Part shown: one piece after another, positions 46,936-59,582 of the stretch | How the letters are laid out: every line of letters begins with the position of its first letter | How positions within the stretch are numbered: the stretch's first letter is position 1 | Made by a program: the position numbers and the translations under genes | The notes under the pieces: model-generated | Told to the model about the DNA's origin: nothing | Databases searched by the model: none | What the model saw: the letters and a program-made list of their open reading frames with translations, nothing else | NCBI GenBank assembly: GCA_907163345.1 | Contig: CAJQUN010001094.1 | Location: forward strand, 43,813-107,812 | DNA length: 64,000 nt | Source: Haberlea rhodopensis | Lineage: Eukaryota; Streptophyta; Magnoliopsida; Lamiales; Gesneriaceae | Direction: 5' to 3'

Positions 46936-48560
46936 CTTCGAATAAAATTTTACCCATTAAATAAAAAATTTCAAGTTATCCCCTGCTACGAGAGCTTTGC
47001 TGCATGCATTTTAATGGCATTTATTGCCTACCTTTCTTTTCTCTACCGTGTGCTAACTGCCACTGACCATTGCTGTTAGCATTGCCATCGTAACGAATTT
47101 TAGGGAGAAAGGGAAAAGTTTCACCCATGGATTTCAAAGTAAATCAGTAGTGAAAATGAAGAGATTAAGTTAGACCTTGATTGATTTTAAAGTATATTCA
47201 ATAATGGCACAAATTAAAACTTTAATTTGTATCTCAATTTCAACTATTCTCAATTCTTACAGATTGTAAGCCTCAATTCCATTCAAAAGTCCAATTTTTC
47301 CAACACTTTCTATCAATAAGCCATGATTTGCGAGTGCCGTAGAAGTAAAATATATGATATTATATTTAAAAATATATATTTTCACAGATATTTCGTTATA
47401 ATTGTGCTTTTAAGTATGGATGTTATCGGATAGAATCAGATCGGATCCGGCCCATACTGATTCGGGTTGTAAAAACAACAAAATCGGACCAACCAGATAG
47501 CACATTAGAATGGATATGTTCTGAATTTATCAGATCATGTATATAAACTAATCCAAAACCGGTTGGTCTCATCCTACTCTGAAGGCTATTTTTTATATAA
47601 GAGTACGTCAAATCATTAAAATAAAATATTCTCATTCAACATGAATAAAAATATTTTCATCCAAAAATTACTACTCATATCGTGTCATTGGATAGCAACT
47701 ATAAAACCGGACCAGCACTAAACATATTCAACAGAATTTGACTAGATTGCTGACCAAATAAGAACGAATTAGGACTAGGTTGAGATCACATTGGAATCAT
47801 TTTATTTATTTATTTTCAATCAATATGTACCTTAATATTGCAATAACGTACTAAAATATCAAATATATTATTTATCAAGTTTAAAGCTACTGTGACAATT
47901 ATCAAACGATAAAGTGAAGATTATATTGATTTTTAAATTAGTATCTACTAATTTTCCATATTTGTCTATATAAAATAATAGTTTAAAACAACATTACTAT
48001 TACCAAAATATCAAAAAAAATAAGTTCCTGATAAGATCCGTTTTCTGGACCAGATTGGATCGGATAATGGATCAAGTTTCTAAAAGTTAATCGAAATATA
48101 TTAGAATATTAGATTTAGTTCGACCTAGAATCAACATAATCGGTTCTTGATTGAACCGAATTATAGTGGATAAGTAAATTGTAAAGAAGACATTTAACTC
48201 AAAGATTTCAGTAAATTGTAATATTTGATTCAATTATCACTTTCACAACTCAGACAACAAAACTTAAAACAAATATTAAGTATCTTAAAAAATTGATGTA
48301 AATGGCTTCAACAGAAATCAGTAAGACATGACCTTAAATTGTTTGAAATGGCTGAAAAACAAGATTTCCCCCATGCCCATGTGACAAATTGCAAGATTCC
48401 TTCAGGCAGTGGGGTCTCTCCTTCGGACCCATGAATCAAAATTCAAACTCATAAGTAAATATAATCCTAAAATAAGCTCCATTTTTTCCTCTACAAGCTA
48501 ATGTGAGACGCCTATTCTCCATTAGTCCCATTATTATTTGTCTCCGCTTATACCAACACA
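46936..48560. other. Intergenic DNA with a possible degraded CCGGTT-family relic
   Basis: Around 47417-47480 and 48020-48170, words such as GGATAGAATC, GATCGGATCCGG, GGATCGGATAATGG and CGGTTCTTGATTGAACCG recall the CCGGTT-rich hAT-like family. I could not place termini or a target duplication. The rest is AT-rich. Confidence 0.3.
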
Positions 48561-48599
48561 TTTTGAAAACCCGGATACACGGCAAAGACCTCGAAAAGG

Positions 48600-49809
48600 G
48601 AGCTCTTTCATCAACAATGGCTGCCCATTTTCCTTACTGAAATCTTGTAGTATGAAGTGAAACAGTGAGGTCTGTTTTTTTCTCTATTCAAGATTTTCTG
48701 GGTAAGAAAAATGGCAGATTGTTCTGTTTGCTTTGTTTCTTGCTTTACTCTTGATGTCTTGGAAATGGCAAAACGTACGAGGAAAAAGCAGGCTGTTTCT
48801 CTGTGGTTTTTCATTGTCTTTGGTTCTTGGAAATAGTTTCGCCAGTGACCGTGTTGAACTCTTCATTTTTTTTTTTAAAGAGAGGCAGATATGAAGACCC
48901 ATTTTGTGGTTTTGACAAAATTATAATCAGTTTCTTAACTTTCTTAATATTTTTTTTGTTGGGTCTCTGCGTAGCGCTGCTTGTACTTCAACTCTCCGAT
49001 ATTCTGATGCCCTTTTTCTGTTCTTGGCTGTATTCCTTGTGTTCTCCGAACCAAGATGTTTTTTCTTTTCCTTTTCAACCTCTCATGTGTGAGTTCAACA
49101 CTTCAACTGCACGTAACGAAGATTAAAAAATTACATCTTTATGGGGTTTCTCGGCAGGCATCATCAGCTTTTCTAGCTACTTAGCAATGTTTTCTTTGTT
49201 GGTTTTCAGTTCATTTACTAATTATGGTCTTCCCATTTCTGTTTTTTCGTTACGGATGTTTCACCCTTTTCAACAAATTTTGTTTTTACAAAAGTTTTAA
49301 GCTATCTTCTCATAAGGAGTAGCACCATTTATCCCCTTATGGAATGTAGGTTCCTAAGTTGCGTAAAGTGTCCTTGGATTGTAATGAGAAACACTTTCCA
49401 CCACGGGGCTAGTGTGGTCCATGCTCGTGACGACAATAATTATTACATATCAGGCACTCCAAGAATTCTTGAAGTTGCATTAGTCAAGAAAAAAATACTA
49501 CGCAGAGTCTGTCTGAGAAGACACTAAAAAGTTGTAGTATACTAAAATCACGGTGCTTATTTATTTATTTATTTATATGTTATATTCTGAATTTGTGTTT
49601 GGTGGGTAAGTAATTATGATGAAATTGTAGGTCATAAATGATCCATCGGATGCTCCTTGTGCATTAAATTTCATCGGATTCCCCACATCTGCCCCTTAGC
49701 TTGTGATATTTTCTGCAATTTGCAGGTCTGGTGGGTCTGGAAGCATTCAAGAAGATATTATTTTGCAACTCCATTTCACGTTTGGGTCTGAGAGTAATTA
49801 AGACAAGAT
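48600..49809 (+). other. Probable 5' leader and leader intron of the ICR gene
   Basis: A donor-like CTGGGTAAG (GT at 48702) and an acceptor-like TTTGCAG (ending 49724) would remove a leader intron of about 1 kb and leave a short leader exon 49725-49809 before the ATG. Inferred from splice-like sites only. Short frames here are not called. Confidence 0.4.
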
Positions 49810-52800
49810 ATGCAGACTCCTAAAGCAAGGTAACTTTCTTGTGTAGCTTTTGTGAGAGTGTTCATTTTCATCACTTAAATTTCTTTAAGCCAAGTCGTGT
49901 TGGGACTGACTTGATTAAAATATTCCTATTTTTATTTCTTGAATTTGGTCAGTTATTTACTTCTATGGATGATGGTTATGCTGCATAATGTATTGTTTTA
50001 AGGATGATTTGGGACTGAAAAGCTTCTTCCTACAATAATATTTTCTTCTATTTCTGTTTTAGTCTCTCTTTGCCTGTTTATCTTTTCCAAGAATGACTGG
50101 GTGACCCTTCATTTTGAGAATTTGCCATTACAAAAACTTAGCCTCCATTATTAAGTGACATCGGTTTCCAGGCAATCCGAGTCAATTTATGATATTAGTT
50201 CCATCATTTTTAACATGCTAGATTATGTATAGCGATGGTTAGTGTTTTGGAGTGTTTTTGTTTTTTTTTCTTGCTCTAAGTACTGTGATTGTTGTCTCCA
50301 TTTCGATATTCCTAAGCATTCACTTTCACTTCCACCATACAACTTATATTCTTTTAATATTACCTTTCGTCACGGTAACTGAACAAACATGCTGATGATT
50401 TGATGTGTATAAGCAAAAGACTGGAGATTCTTGGGGCATTTCCTGCTTCAGTTGTTAACTTGTGATGCCATAGGAACGTTTTACTCTAAATGAATGCAGA
50501 ACCAATACTTCTGGAGGGCCTCAAAGGAATTCTCCTCGCTCTACTTCAACCGAGGTGTCTCGAAAAAACTCGAGCCCTCAAGCTGAAGTATCTAAAAAAA
50601 CTTCACCTGGAGTCGTACGTCAGCTCAAGTCAACTCCACGATATTCAGACCACACTACTTCGTCTTCCAATTTAGCTGATAGAGCACCTAAAGAGGGAAG
50701 TCCTAAAGATCCGGATCACAAGTCACTCAGAAGCCCGGTATCAGAGGTAAACATAATGTTGCATTCTTTTTTTAAAATTTTAGTTCCGTGAACTAGGTAT
50801 TGTAATTGGTTGCTTAACATATGTTGCATTACTTACACAGTCACTTACGAGCACAAACGAATCAAGTTGACCTGTAAGTTTTTGAATTCGAATCTTCACC
50901 AAGCTTTTTCAATTCAAGTCATCGCTTAATGGAGCTCAATTACTATGTTCGGACCAAATGAATCAAGCTCAGATACGATTATCGAGCTTGGAGCTTACTG
51001 AAAAATTCAAGCTCAAACTCGAATACGATAACGAGTAGTATGAAGCCCAATTCTATTATGGCCTGTGGTTGTATGCTGAACAATGTTACTTACGTTATAG
51101 TGTGGTTTATGTTTGTAGTCACTTGCAACGGATTCATATTCCTAGTATTGTTTACACAATTTATCTAGTGAAATTTCTTCCTTCAATCTTCAGAGTAAGC
51201 ACCGCACTGGTAAAGTTTCCGATCTAGAGACTCAGATTTCTAAGCTGGCGAATGATCTGAAAATTGTCAAGGATCAATTATGCTCTACAGAAGCATTAAA
51301 GAAACAAGCCCGGAAAGACGCGGAGGAATCAAACCAAAAGCTCTTAGCACTGTCTTCAAAGCTTGAAGAATCTCAGAAGCAACTTCTGGAGCAGTCAGCT
51401 TCCGAGGAAGTTCACAAATTAGTGCTCCAGGAGGCGTTGGGAGGGCGTGATGAAGAATTTCAGTCTCGACTTGAGGCCATCCAGAAACAACACTCCCATG
51501 ATTTATCCTTGTTAGCTTCAGCCTTGAATGAAATCGAAAGACTCAAGGTTGAGCTTGAAAATTTGACTGAGTCTGAAGCTGCACTGACCAAGAATTCAGA
51601 ATCAGCACAAAGTGATCTCCATGCGGTGAAAGAAAACTTGGCGGAAACTCTCTTACTTGTGGAAGACATGAAGAACCAGTTAAGAGACAGCAAAGAATCT
51701 GAGGCTCAGTCACAAGAACTCGTTGGAGAAACTCTGACGCAACTTGAAACAGCGAAAAAGATGGTGGAGACCCTTAGGTCGGATGGATTGAAAAACATGG
51801 AAGCACATGATGCCATAGCTTCTGAGCTGGAGGAATCGAGGGCTCGCGTTAAATTTTTGGAAGATCTTGTTAGCAAACTTGAAGATGATATTATCAGCAA
51901 ACACTCTGATAAGGAAGATATAAAAGGGGAAGAGTCCACTGAAACGGAGCTTATTTCTATGAAAGTTGAAGGGGAACAATTAAAATCAGCTTTAGAAGCA
52001 TCCGAGACTAGATACAGTGAAGAACAAGTTCGAAACAATGAACAAAGGAGAAAAACTCTTGAAATGGCGGAGCAAATTAAATCGACATCAAGTCATAGAG
52101 AAGCTGAGCTCGAGATGGAGCTTCGGAAATCTAGATACGACATTGAAGAGTTAAAAGCGAATCTGATGGATAAAGAGACTGAATTGCAAGGTATCTGTGA
52201 GGAGAACGAGGGACTAGCGATAAAACTAAAAAATTCAGTGTCGGGCCAGAGGGAACATGAAGTGGAACAAGAACTCAAGAAATCAAAGGCAGATGTAGAA
52301 AGTTTAAAGTCCCTTTTGATGAATGAAGAGATGGAATGGAAGAAAATATCAGAAGAGAACGAAAAGTTGAAAATCAGAATGAAGAAAATCGGCAATGGTA
52401 AAGTTAGTGATGAAATTGTTTCAGATCTAGATGCTGCAGGGATGGCAGAAAGGGAGATTCTAACGAAAATTGGGTACATGACTGAAGAAATTGATAAGAG
52501 TAACAGAAAGACAGCAAGAGTGGTTGAGCAGCTGGAAGCCGCACAAACAGCGAATGCAGAGATGGAAACCGAGTTACGAAGGCTAAAAGTGCAGTCCGAT
52601 CAATGGCGGAAGGCTGCAGAGGCTGCTGCTGCGATGCTTTCTACGGGAAACAATGGCCAAATCATGGAGAGAACTGGATCAATGGACAACCACTTCATCC
52701 CTGGAATGAGAAAGTTAGGTTCACCTTACGCAGATGATCTCGATGTAGAGTTGCTTAAGAAGAAAAACGCAAACATGATAACAAGGTTGTGGAAGAAGCA

Positions 52801-52810
52801 GCAGAAATAG
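49810..52810 (+). CDS. Interactor of constitutive active ROPs (ICR/RIP family), ICR2-like
   Basis: ICR/RIP proteins are plant coiled-coil scaffolds that bind active ROP GTPases and affect cell polarity and microtubules. The CDS is join(49810-49829, 50500-50746, 51194-52810), giving 627 residues; the first junction splits an Arg codon (AG|A). The start MQTPKAR is the family's characteristic N-terminus. Residues 8-89 are Ser/Pro/Lys-rich. Coiled coil begins near residue 95 (SDLETQISKLANDL) and runs to about 560, including ELSASEE-like QSASEEVH, LRDSKESEAQ and LRSDGLKNMEA landmarks. QWRKAAEAAAAML at about 559-571 is the conserved C-terminal motif linked to ROP binding in ICR1. The tail is basic (KKKNANMITRLWKKQQK). 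Length is slightly above Arabidopsis ICR2 (583). No break is visible. ICR2/3/5 cannot be separated by eye. Confidence 0.92.
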
Positions 52811-53620
52811 AATTTGTTTGCTACTCGTGGGCACCTTTTATTACAATATATGTGCACTTTCTTGTTAACTAGATTCGTGATGAAGACAAACTCATTATGG
52901 TTTCATCTTCCCTTGCATAATATTATCGTACTATTTCTGACAAAAATAGTATCACTAATTTTACTGTCTCTTGCTGGGACATGATATGCTGCCTCAACAA
53001 CACCATGCATGCAGGAGGGGACTATTTCTACATATTTTATATATCAGTTTTGAAAGTAGAATTTGTTTTGTTGTTATTCTGTTTTTTTTTTTTTTTTTGG
53101 AACACATCCAAAAGAAGAGGTCATTGCTTTCTTAATTAGTTTCAGTGTTTTTAAAACCACAAAACTTTCAAATAAAGTCAAGTCAGAATTTTACAATATG
53201 AAATTGAATATCAACTTCTAATTTGGTTTGCATGACGGACCTTTTGACTTTTTACTCTTTTATTTTCTCATGCACAACAATTTTTTACCCATATGTTTTC
53301 TTGGGGTCGTCCAATGTGTTAGAGAAATCCAAAATTTAATTTAAGTTTCATATCGGATGTTGCCTCAAATCCAAGACTGCACGATAAAATAGTTAATAAT
53401 TCCATTAAAAGAAAAATTAGAAGTTCTTTAAAAATATTAAAATACTCTAATAAAAAAATGTGCATTTAAATAAATGTTAGCTACTAATTTATAAGAACAA
53501 GATAAGCTTGACTTGGTTGTTATGATCATGTATTATTAAACTACTTTGAAATTGTTTAAATGTATATCCTAAATGCCCCCGATGTTATTATTGAAAAATT
53601 TAAAAATAACAATTCAAGAA
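52811..53620. other. 3' UTR of the ICR gene and intergenic DNA
   Basis: The first few hundred bases after the stop are probably 3' UTR, with a T-run near 53082-53098. The remainder is AT-rich, with nothing recognisable. Confidence 0.5.
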
Positions 53621-53625
53621 TGTAC

Positions 53626-55042
53626 TGACGTGACTAGAAATTGACACATCTAGTGCGTTAAATTGTCTACGATTTGGTATGTTTTGATGGATAAATTGAT
53701 ACATATATTACCTAATCGTATATTTGTGTAAATGTAGATGGAATCGAAAAAATCGAACTAACAATGATTAATAAGGATAAAAAAAATGCATTGTAGATGA
53801 TAAGGAATTAAGTAGACCAAGAAAATGCACAAAATTGTGTTGAAGACTCGAGATCCATCCCCAAGAAAGCAGAGAGCGATCGCCTCGGGCAGAAAAATTA
53901 CGCAACAAAAAAATCATCCTAGCGATCGATCGCTCGTCCCGAGAAAATTGAAGAAAAATAAGCTAGCGATAGATCGGCGATTTCCAGCAAGCGATCGATG
54001 AGTAATTTTGGAAAGTTTGGGGACTCAATTTATTTCCTTCCTAAATGGACTCTAACCTATTCTATCAGCCTCACCTACATATATAGCTCGAAAATCAGAC
54101 TATTGCGGACATTAGATAGTTAAGGTAGAATAGTTTAGGCTTAGTTTTATATTTTCTCTTTCAATTTTGTTGAAGAACGTTACGAAGATTAACACGAGGT
54201 GGGATTGACGACCTCGACGTAGTGGCGATCAGATTAGTATATTTTCCTTTTGCTTTTGTTTATCTTTTTTCTTAGTTATGTCTAGCTAGTTTTAAATTCT
54301 TGATTGAGGAAGACAAAACCTTGGATTTATTTATCTTGGGGAGATTCTTACCTTTTAATTATCATTTTTTATTGAATATCAATGTTTTCAGATTTTGATG
54401 ATATGATTTGTGTTTGTTTATTGAATTGACAACATAATAACTTGCATGTAATCTAATGTCAAATTTGATAATTGTTTGATTAATCGAATGTACGAAGCAA
54501 CTAATATTGATAATTGCATGTTGTTGGTGTTATTAAATTCTTAGGGAAAACAATTGACTAAATTTATATAAACCGCTTGTGTTTATGTTGTTTAGATTCA
54601 TCACTAATTAGTTTTGAATGTTATCATGAATTTAATCTTGATTGAACATATATAGATTGAATGATTGATGAAGGTTAAATTAGAAAGCTTGGGCTAATTG
54701 ACTATAAATAAGGTGAGAGATGAATTAGATTTCTAATTGATGAATATTCAAATAAAATTGAGTCTTTTGTTAATCGATGAAATAGATGATAATATCTAAG
54801 GTAGAGTCGTCCGATACCAAGAATCGCTTTCATTAGTTTAATCTTTGTTTTTTTTAATTTTAATTAGTATAATTCAATATTCACAACCTCATCCTTTTAT
54901 TTTAATTGTATTGTTTTTTATTTCATTAACATAAAAATCACACCTCCTCATGAGATCGATCCCTACTCACACTACTACATTATTGTTATCAATCTTGAGG
55001 ATTGAGTGTGGTTAATTTGGGCGTACACGATAAGCGCTACCA
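53626..55042 (+). repeat. 5' LTR of the Athila-like element
   Basis: About 1.4 kb, matching 57436-57721 and 59583-60602 with scattered differences. It contains a GATCGATCG-type cluster at 53876-54001 and TATATA at 54080-54085. Confidence 0.8.
53876..54001. repeat. GATCGATCG palindrome cluster 3
   Basis: Includes AGCGATCGCC, AGCGATCGATCGCTCG, AGCGATAGATCGGCGA and AGCGATCGATGAG, ending about 80 bp before TATATA at 54080. The homologous cluster of the other LTR is at 59596-59695. Confidence 0.8.
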
Positions 55043-55178
55043 AATTTTGGTGTCGTTGCTGGGGAGGCGTGTTATATTTTTGTGTTAATTTTTTTTTTGT
55101 TACTTCTAGTGCTACTTTTGTTTGTTCGTGCTTACAGGTGAACATCTGATCATAATCCACTGAGGCATATCGATTACC

Positions 55179-56265
55179 ATGTCGGAATATAGTAGCTTGG
55201 ACGAATTGGAGTATCTTGTGCAACAACTTGGCGTAGGGAGTGGACAAAGCGCATACAACTCAAATTGGAGTGATCATCCCAATCTCATCTATGCAAATCA
55301 ATGGATGAGCCAACCTCCACCTTACATGTAGTCCAACCTACCGCCATACATACCACAATACACAGCATGACCTCAACAACCTCAATTCTCTAACCCTGGT
55401 GAGTCTTTGGAGAATCTTGTTGCTAAATTTACTGAAAGTACTTTGCATTTTCAACAGGGATCCAAGGCTAGCATTCAGGAGTTGAACACTCAAATAGAAC
55501 AATTAATAACAACGATCAATAGGACAGTACCACAAGCCCCGAGTGAGAACATGGTTGCAATCGCCTCAACGAGCTTGCACATCCTACGAAGAGATGGTAC
55601 TAACGCCACCTAGGCTAGGAGAGGACACAATTGTGCCACTTGAAGAAAATGAGCTTGCACATTCTATACTCCAAAAGGTATGTTCCAACTGAGCGTTTTG
55701 TCAAATATTTAAAAGAATCTTGTGATGTAAAAGAATGGCTGGAGAAAGAATACTGTGATTTAATGGACCTATGAGATGACTCTTCCGATGATGAGGAGAA
55801 GGAAACCCCTACTAAATGCAAAGATCCATGTATGTTCACTGTCTCATGCACAATTGGAAACAATAGAATTGATAAGACCATGCTAGACTTAGGAGTAACA
55901 ATCAATGTTATGCCTTATTCAATCTATACCTCTTTAGAACTAGGACATTTGAAAAAAACTGAAATTGCTATTCAATTAGGGGAGTACTTGAGGACGTTCT
56001 AGTGAAAGTTGATAAATTGATTTTTCATGCTGACTTCTACGTACTTGACATGAAAAATGATGATAAGAGCAACCCTATTCTGTTAGTGAGACCTTTTTTG
56101 AAAACTTCCAAATGCATAGTAGATGTAAGTGGTGGTGCCTTTACTATGGAGTTTGATGGTGAAATAACTAAATTCCATAGTCATGATACCATTCGTTCTC
56201 CTATCACTGACTATACTATTGGCATCACACATCACTTATCACTAGAAAAATCACATCATGTATAA
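55179..56265 (+). pseudogene. Gag-protease remnant of the Athila-like element
   Basis: From ATG 55179, MSEYSSLDELEYLVQQLG begins a gag-like tail with NWSDHPNLIYANQ and then, in frame with 55407, LENLVAKFTESTLHFQQGSKASIQELNTQIEQL, the region that follows the nucleocapsid in Athila gag. Next come shifted pieces of an aspartic protease region: CTIGNNRIDK, MLDLGVTINVMPYSIY (DLG where active enzymes have D[ST]G or DLGAS), then 56002-56265 with VDKLIFHADFYVLDM, PILLVRPFLKTSK and GAFTMEFDGEITKF. Stops and frameshifts occur throughout. No RT follows, so this is a deleted copy. Confidence 0.75.
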
Positions 56266-57435
56266 GCATGAATTAAGGGTAACTGTTGATCGATTTGTTG
56301 ACAAATGAGGTATTAGAGAGATTTTGACTGATATTCCATGTATTTCTACTACTTTGCCAACTCTTGATACTAAACTTTCAAATTCTGACTAGCAGACACT
56401 TGACATTGAGCTGAAACTTCCTCCTGAATCTCAAGATACATCAATAGACAACGGGGGAATGAGAAAAGGATTGAGGACCTCCAAGAGGTACAAGGAAATA
56501 AGCATCGCCTTCGAGTTTTCAAGAAAATAATGAGGTGGAAGAAGGTAGAACTGGATATCAAACATGACCCACCATGAGCACGAGCACCGGCGTCGAGCCA
56601 CCGACATTAAACAGAGGCGCTGCTTGTGAGGCAACCCAATGGGAGTTAGTTTTCCTTTCCTTTTTATTTGTTTATTGATTTCTTAGTTTAATTTATCTCT
56701 TCATGCAATTTTGACTTACAATGGGGACAATCTAAGATTTAAGTATGAATGAGGGATTAGTAATGTGTTATTACTTTCTTATTATCAAAAATCCAAAAGA
56801 ATAAAATTTGAAAATTTTGAGCTCATAGTTAGTGATGAACATGAACTTTTGAATCACTAGTCCATGATGAAACTTAATTGATAGCATGCATGTTTTTGAA
56901 CTAGCTGAACTGTTAACCTTGGAACACTGAACTCTAATGCAAATTATGATTTGACATAGTAGTTGAATATTTTGAGCACGATATTGTCATGACTTGTAAA
57001 GTGTGCATAGCGTAGTGAAGACGTAAATTGTGTGATAGTCTTAGGTAGTCTTTAATACATGCTAGAGCTTAACTACATGCTCTTTAAGGCGTATGCCTAG
57101 ACTACTTGCGAACAAGAAAGTGATATAGTCGATCTTTGATGCGTTTGAACCTTTCAAGCCTACCATGTAAACAAAATTATCAATAGTACCCTTTTGAACT
57201 TTAATGTAAAAGAATGGTTGTGTGCTAAGCATACAAACAACCCCCACTGGACATTCTTTAACTAGTTTATCATCTTCCTAATGAGCCTAAATATGTCTTA
57301 ATTTCAAACCTTTGAAGGGAGTATGATGTGCTTCATTCACATGCACTTGTTATCAATGATTTGTCAAAAGAATGAAATGCATGCAAGAAAATGGAGTATG
57401 ATGTGTTTCAAGTAAAGATTAAGTATGAGAGAGTT
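56266..57435 (+). other. 3' untranslated region of the Athila-like element
   Basis: The TGVEPPTLNRGAACEATQWE-like segment (about 56590-56645), a degenerate purine tract near 56740-56755, and the segment TTTGAACCTTTCAAGCCTACC (about 57145-57165) match the 3' end structure of Athila elements and the remnant at 38985-40420. Short frames on either strand are not called. Confidence 0.6.
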
Positions 57436-57721
57436 TGATGTGAGTAGAAATAGACACGTCTAGTGCGTTTAATTGTCTACGATTTGGTATGTTTTGATGG
57501 ATAAATTGATACATATATTACTTAATTGTATATTTGTGTAAATGTATATGGAATCGAAGAAATCGAGCTAATAACGATGAATAAGGATCAAGAAACGGAT
57601 TGGAGACGATAAGGAATCAAAGTAGACCAAGGAAAATCATAAATTTGTGTTGAAGACTCAAGATCCATCGCCAAGAAAATAGAGATCAATCGCCTCGGGC
57701 AGTCAAATTACGCAACGAAAA
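57436..57721 (+). repeat. 3' LTR of the Athila-like element, part 1
   Basis: Matches the start of the 5' LTR (53626 onward) up to the insertion point after GAAAA (57717-57721). Confidence 0.8.
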
Positions 57722-59582
57722 CGTGGGGGTCCTCGTTACTTAATCCATTATTTATCAAATCTCTATACATATGTGAGTAGGATTGAAGTAATAATACACA
57801 CTGATTAAGAGTTTTACTATTTCAGTTGTTAACATTTACAAAACCCTAACAAAAAACCCTGATATAATATACAACACATGTACATCAGAACACCCTAAAG
57901 AAGTTCAACTCCTACTCAGTAGTTCAGCTCGCAGTAGAAATCGACTCACAATCCCGTCCTCCCACGTCTATGAGTCCCTACAGAAACAATCACACAACAT
58001 GGGTATTGATAATCAACCATCTCAGTTCTATATCAATAAGAAAGACATAGTACGATAAATCATCATCGTAAAATCTCAATTGTGACTGTTCTGTATCATG
58101 CATCACCAAATGCAAATATGTCATGACATGTCTCATTCATCATCCTGTTATAACGGCGCATATATGATATGACTTTTCCGCTCAATATGCCAGTGGAACA
58201 TCCTCACATCTTAGCAGCATATACAGCTTACCTCTCATGTCATCAACCTCAATAATATGAATGTATACCAACATGAATGTGTACTCATATGATTCCAACA
58301 CTCATATAATGTAATCTCAACATACAGAAGCAACATCACATAAATCAGTATTCAATACTCGTACGTCAACACATATCTGTCGTGCGACACAAACTATATA
58401 AAGTCAGGCATCAATGTTTAACCGCCTCGTTGTCCCATCCCCTGTGATGATGCTATATGAAAATCACCCAGATACAATGCCACAAACCATTTCATTAGAC
58501 AACTACCAAGAAAATACCACATTTTCATAATCTTGATCTTGCGATCGATCGGTCAATCCCAACGATCGATCGCTCCAACTAATTAACCCTAGCGATCGAT
58601 CGGTATTTGGTAGCGATCGATCGCTATTAAAGTCTGATTTTCATAAAATGCTACGGCCCTCTAGCGATCGATTGGTCCTCTTTTAGCGATCTATCGCCAC
58701 AGCTCGCGTCGAGCGGTCACATGCAGCGATCGATCGGTCACATGCAGCGATCGATCGCTCCAAGCATAAACCGCCTTAAACTTTCCCCTGTCTCAGCGAT
58801 CGATTGGCACGATGCTAGCGATCGATCGCTAGACAGCAACAGTTTCAGAACATGACGATTTTCAAGTTTATCCCTATGGTTCTACCTCCATGCTTCATAT
58901 CACACCTCCAAACTTGCAGCAAAGGTATACTAAAACATGCTATGCTCATTTGTATCAGGAAAAACAAGTTCATGTTCTTTAATTCCATGCATACCAAATC
59001 AAGAAACATCAAATATCTACTACCATGCTCAAGTAATTCAACTATTAAGCATACAACTCATATGTTAAGAAACACTTACCCAATAGCTTTGATTTCACTT
59101 CTTAACCAAGTTAGAGCTTGATTTCCAAGCTTAATCTCAAGTAAGGAAGCACAAGCTTAAGCAACTGAAGAGAGAGAGAGTGGTGTAGAGATTTGCTATT
59201 GTGGTTTATCATGTGATTTTGAATCTGATTTGAGCTTAATATATCCTTCTTCAAATGAATGAAATGCATATGAAATTTAGCTCACATGCACACCACATTC
59301 CAAATCAAATTCCAGTGCATGTTTAATTATTAATCAACTACATGTAAATCATGTCATTCCTATACATAACATAGCTCTCTTGCTACATTTTAACAAACCA
59401 TGTACATCAATTCATTGTTTCCAACTATGTTTCATTCATTTCAACATGAATCTTATTCTTTTCATCATATGTCCACGACTCACACTTGGTTCCACCCGAA
59501 CCCGAGTCCACATCATACAATAATGATTTCATATTACTCAATCATCACATCAAACACATACAATTCATATTGATGCATTACA
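57722..59582 (-). mobile_element. Long solo LTR inserted in the Athila-like 3' LTR
   Basis: A 1861-bp insertion flanked by a perfect 5-bp TSD GAAAA (57717-57721 and 59583-59587). The inserted unit starts CGTGGGGGTCC, where TG is expected, and ends ATTACA, so the first base has probably mutated. Read on the minus strand it starts TGTAATGCATC. No coding is present. It carries a large GATCGATCG cluster (58540-58835). Resemblance in layout to 12850-13381/22081-23630 and 42700-45780 suggests one long-LTR gypsy group. Confidence 0.75.
58540..58835. repeat. GATCGATCG palindrome cluster 4
   Basis: About ten motifs in 300 bp, including GCGATCGATCGGT, ACGATCGATCGCT, AGCGATCGATCGCTA and degenerate AGCGATCGATTGG and AGCGATCTATCGCC. 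A 17-bp unit CACATGCAGCGATCGAT is locally duplicated (58729-58760). Confidence 0.85.

Noticed and set aside
47417..48180. A fourth CCGGTT-family hAT-like element
   Set aside because: Some shared words are present, but no matching termini or 8-bp duplication was found, so it is only mentioned as a possible relic.
48803..49126. 107-codon frame upstream of the ICR ATG
   Set aside because: It lies inside the inferred leader intron, is Phe/Leu-rich through T-runs, and matches nothing I know.
51460..52479. Several minus-strand frames of 77-128 codons
   Set aside because: They are antisense shadows of the ICR coding exon, with Ser/Phe-rich composition typical of reversed Glu/Lys coiled-coil codons.
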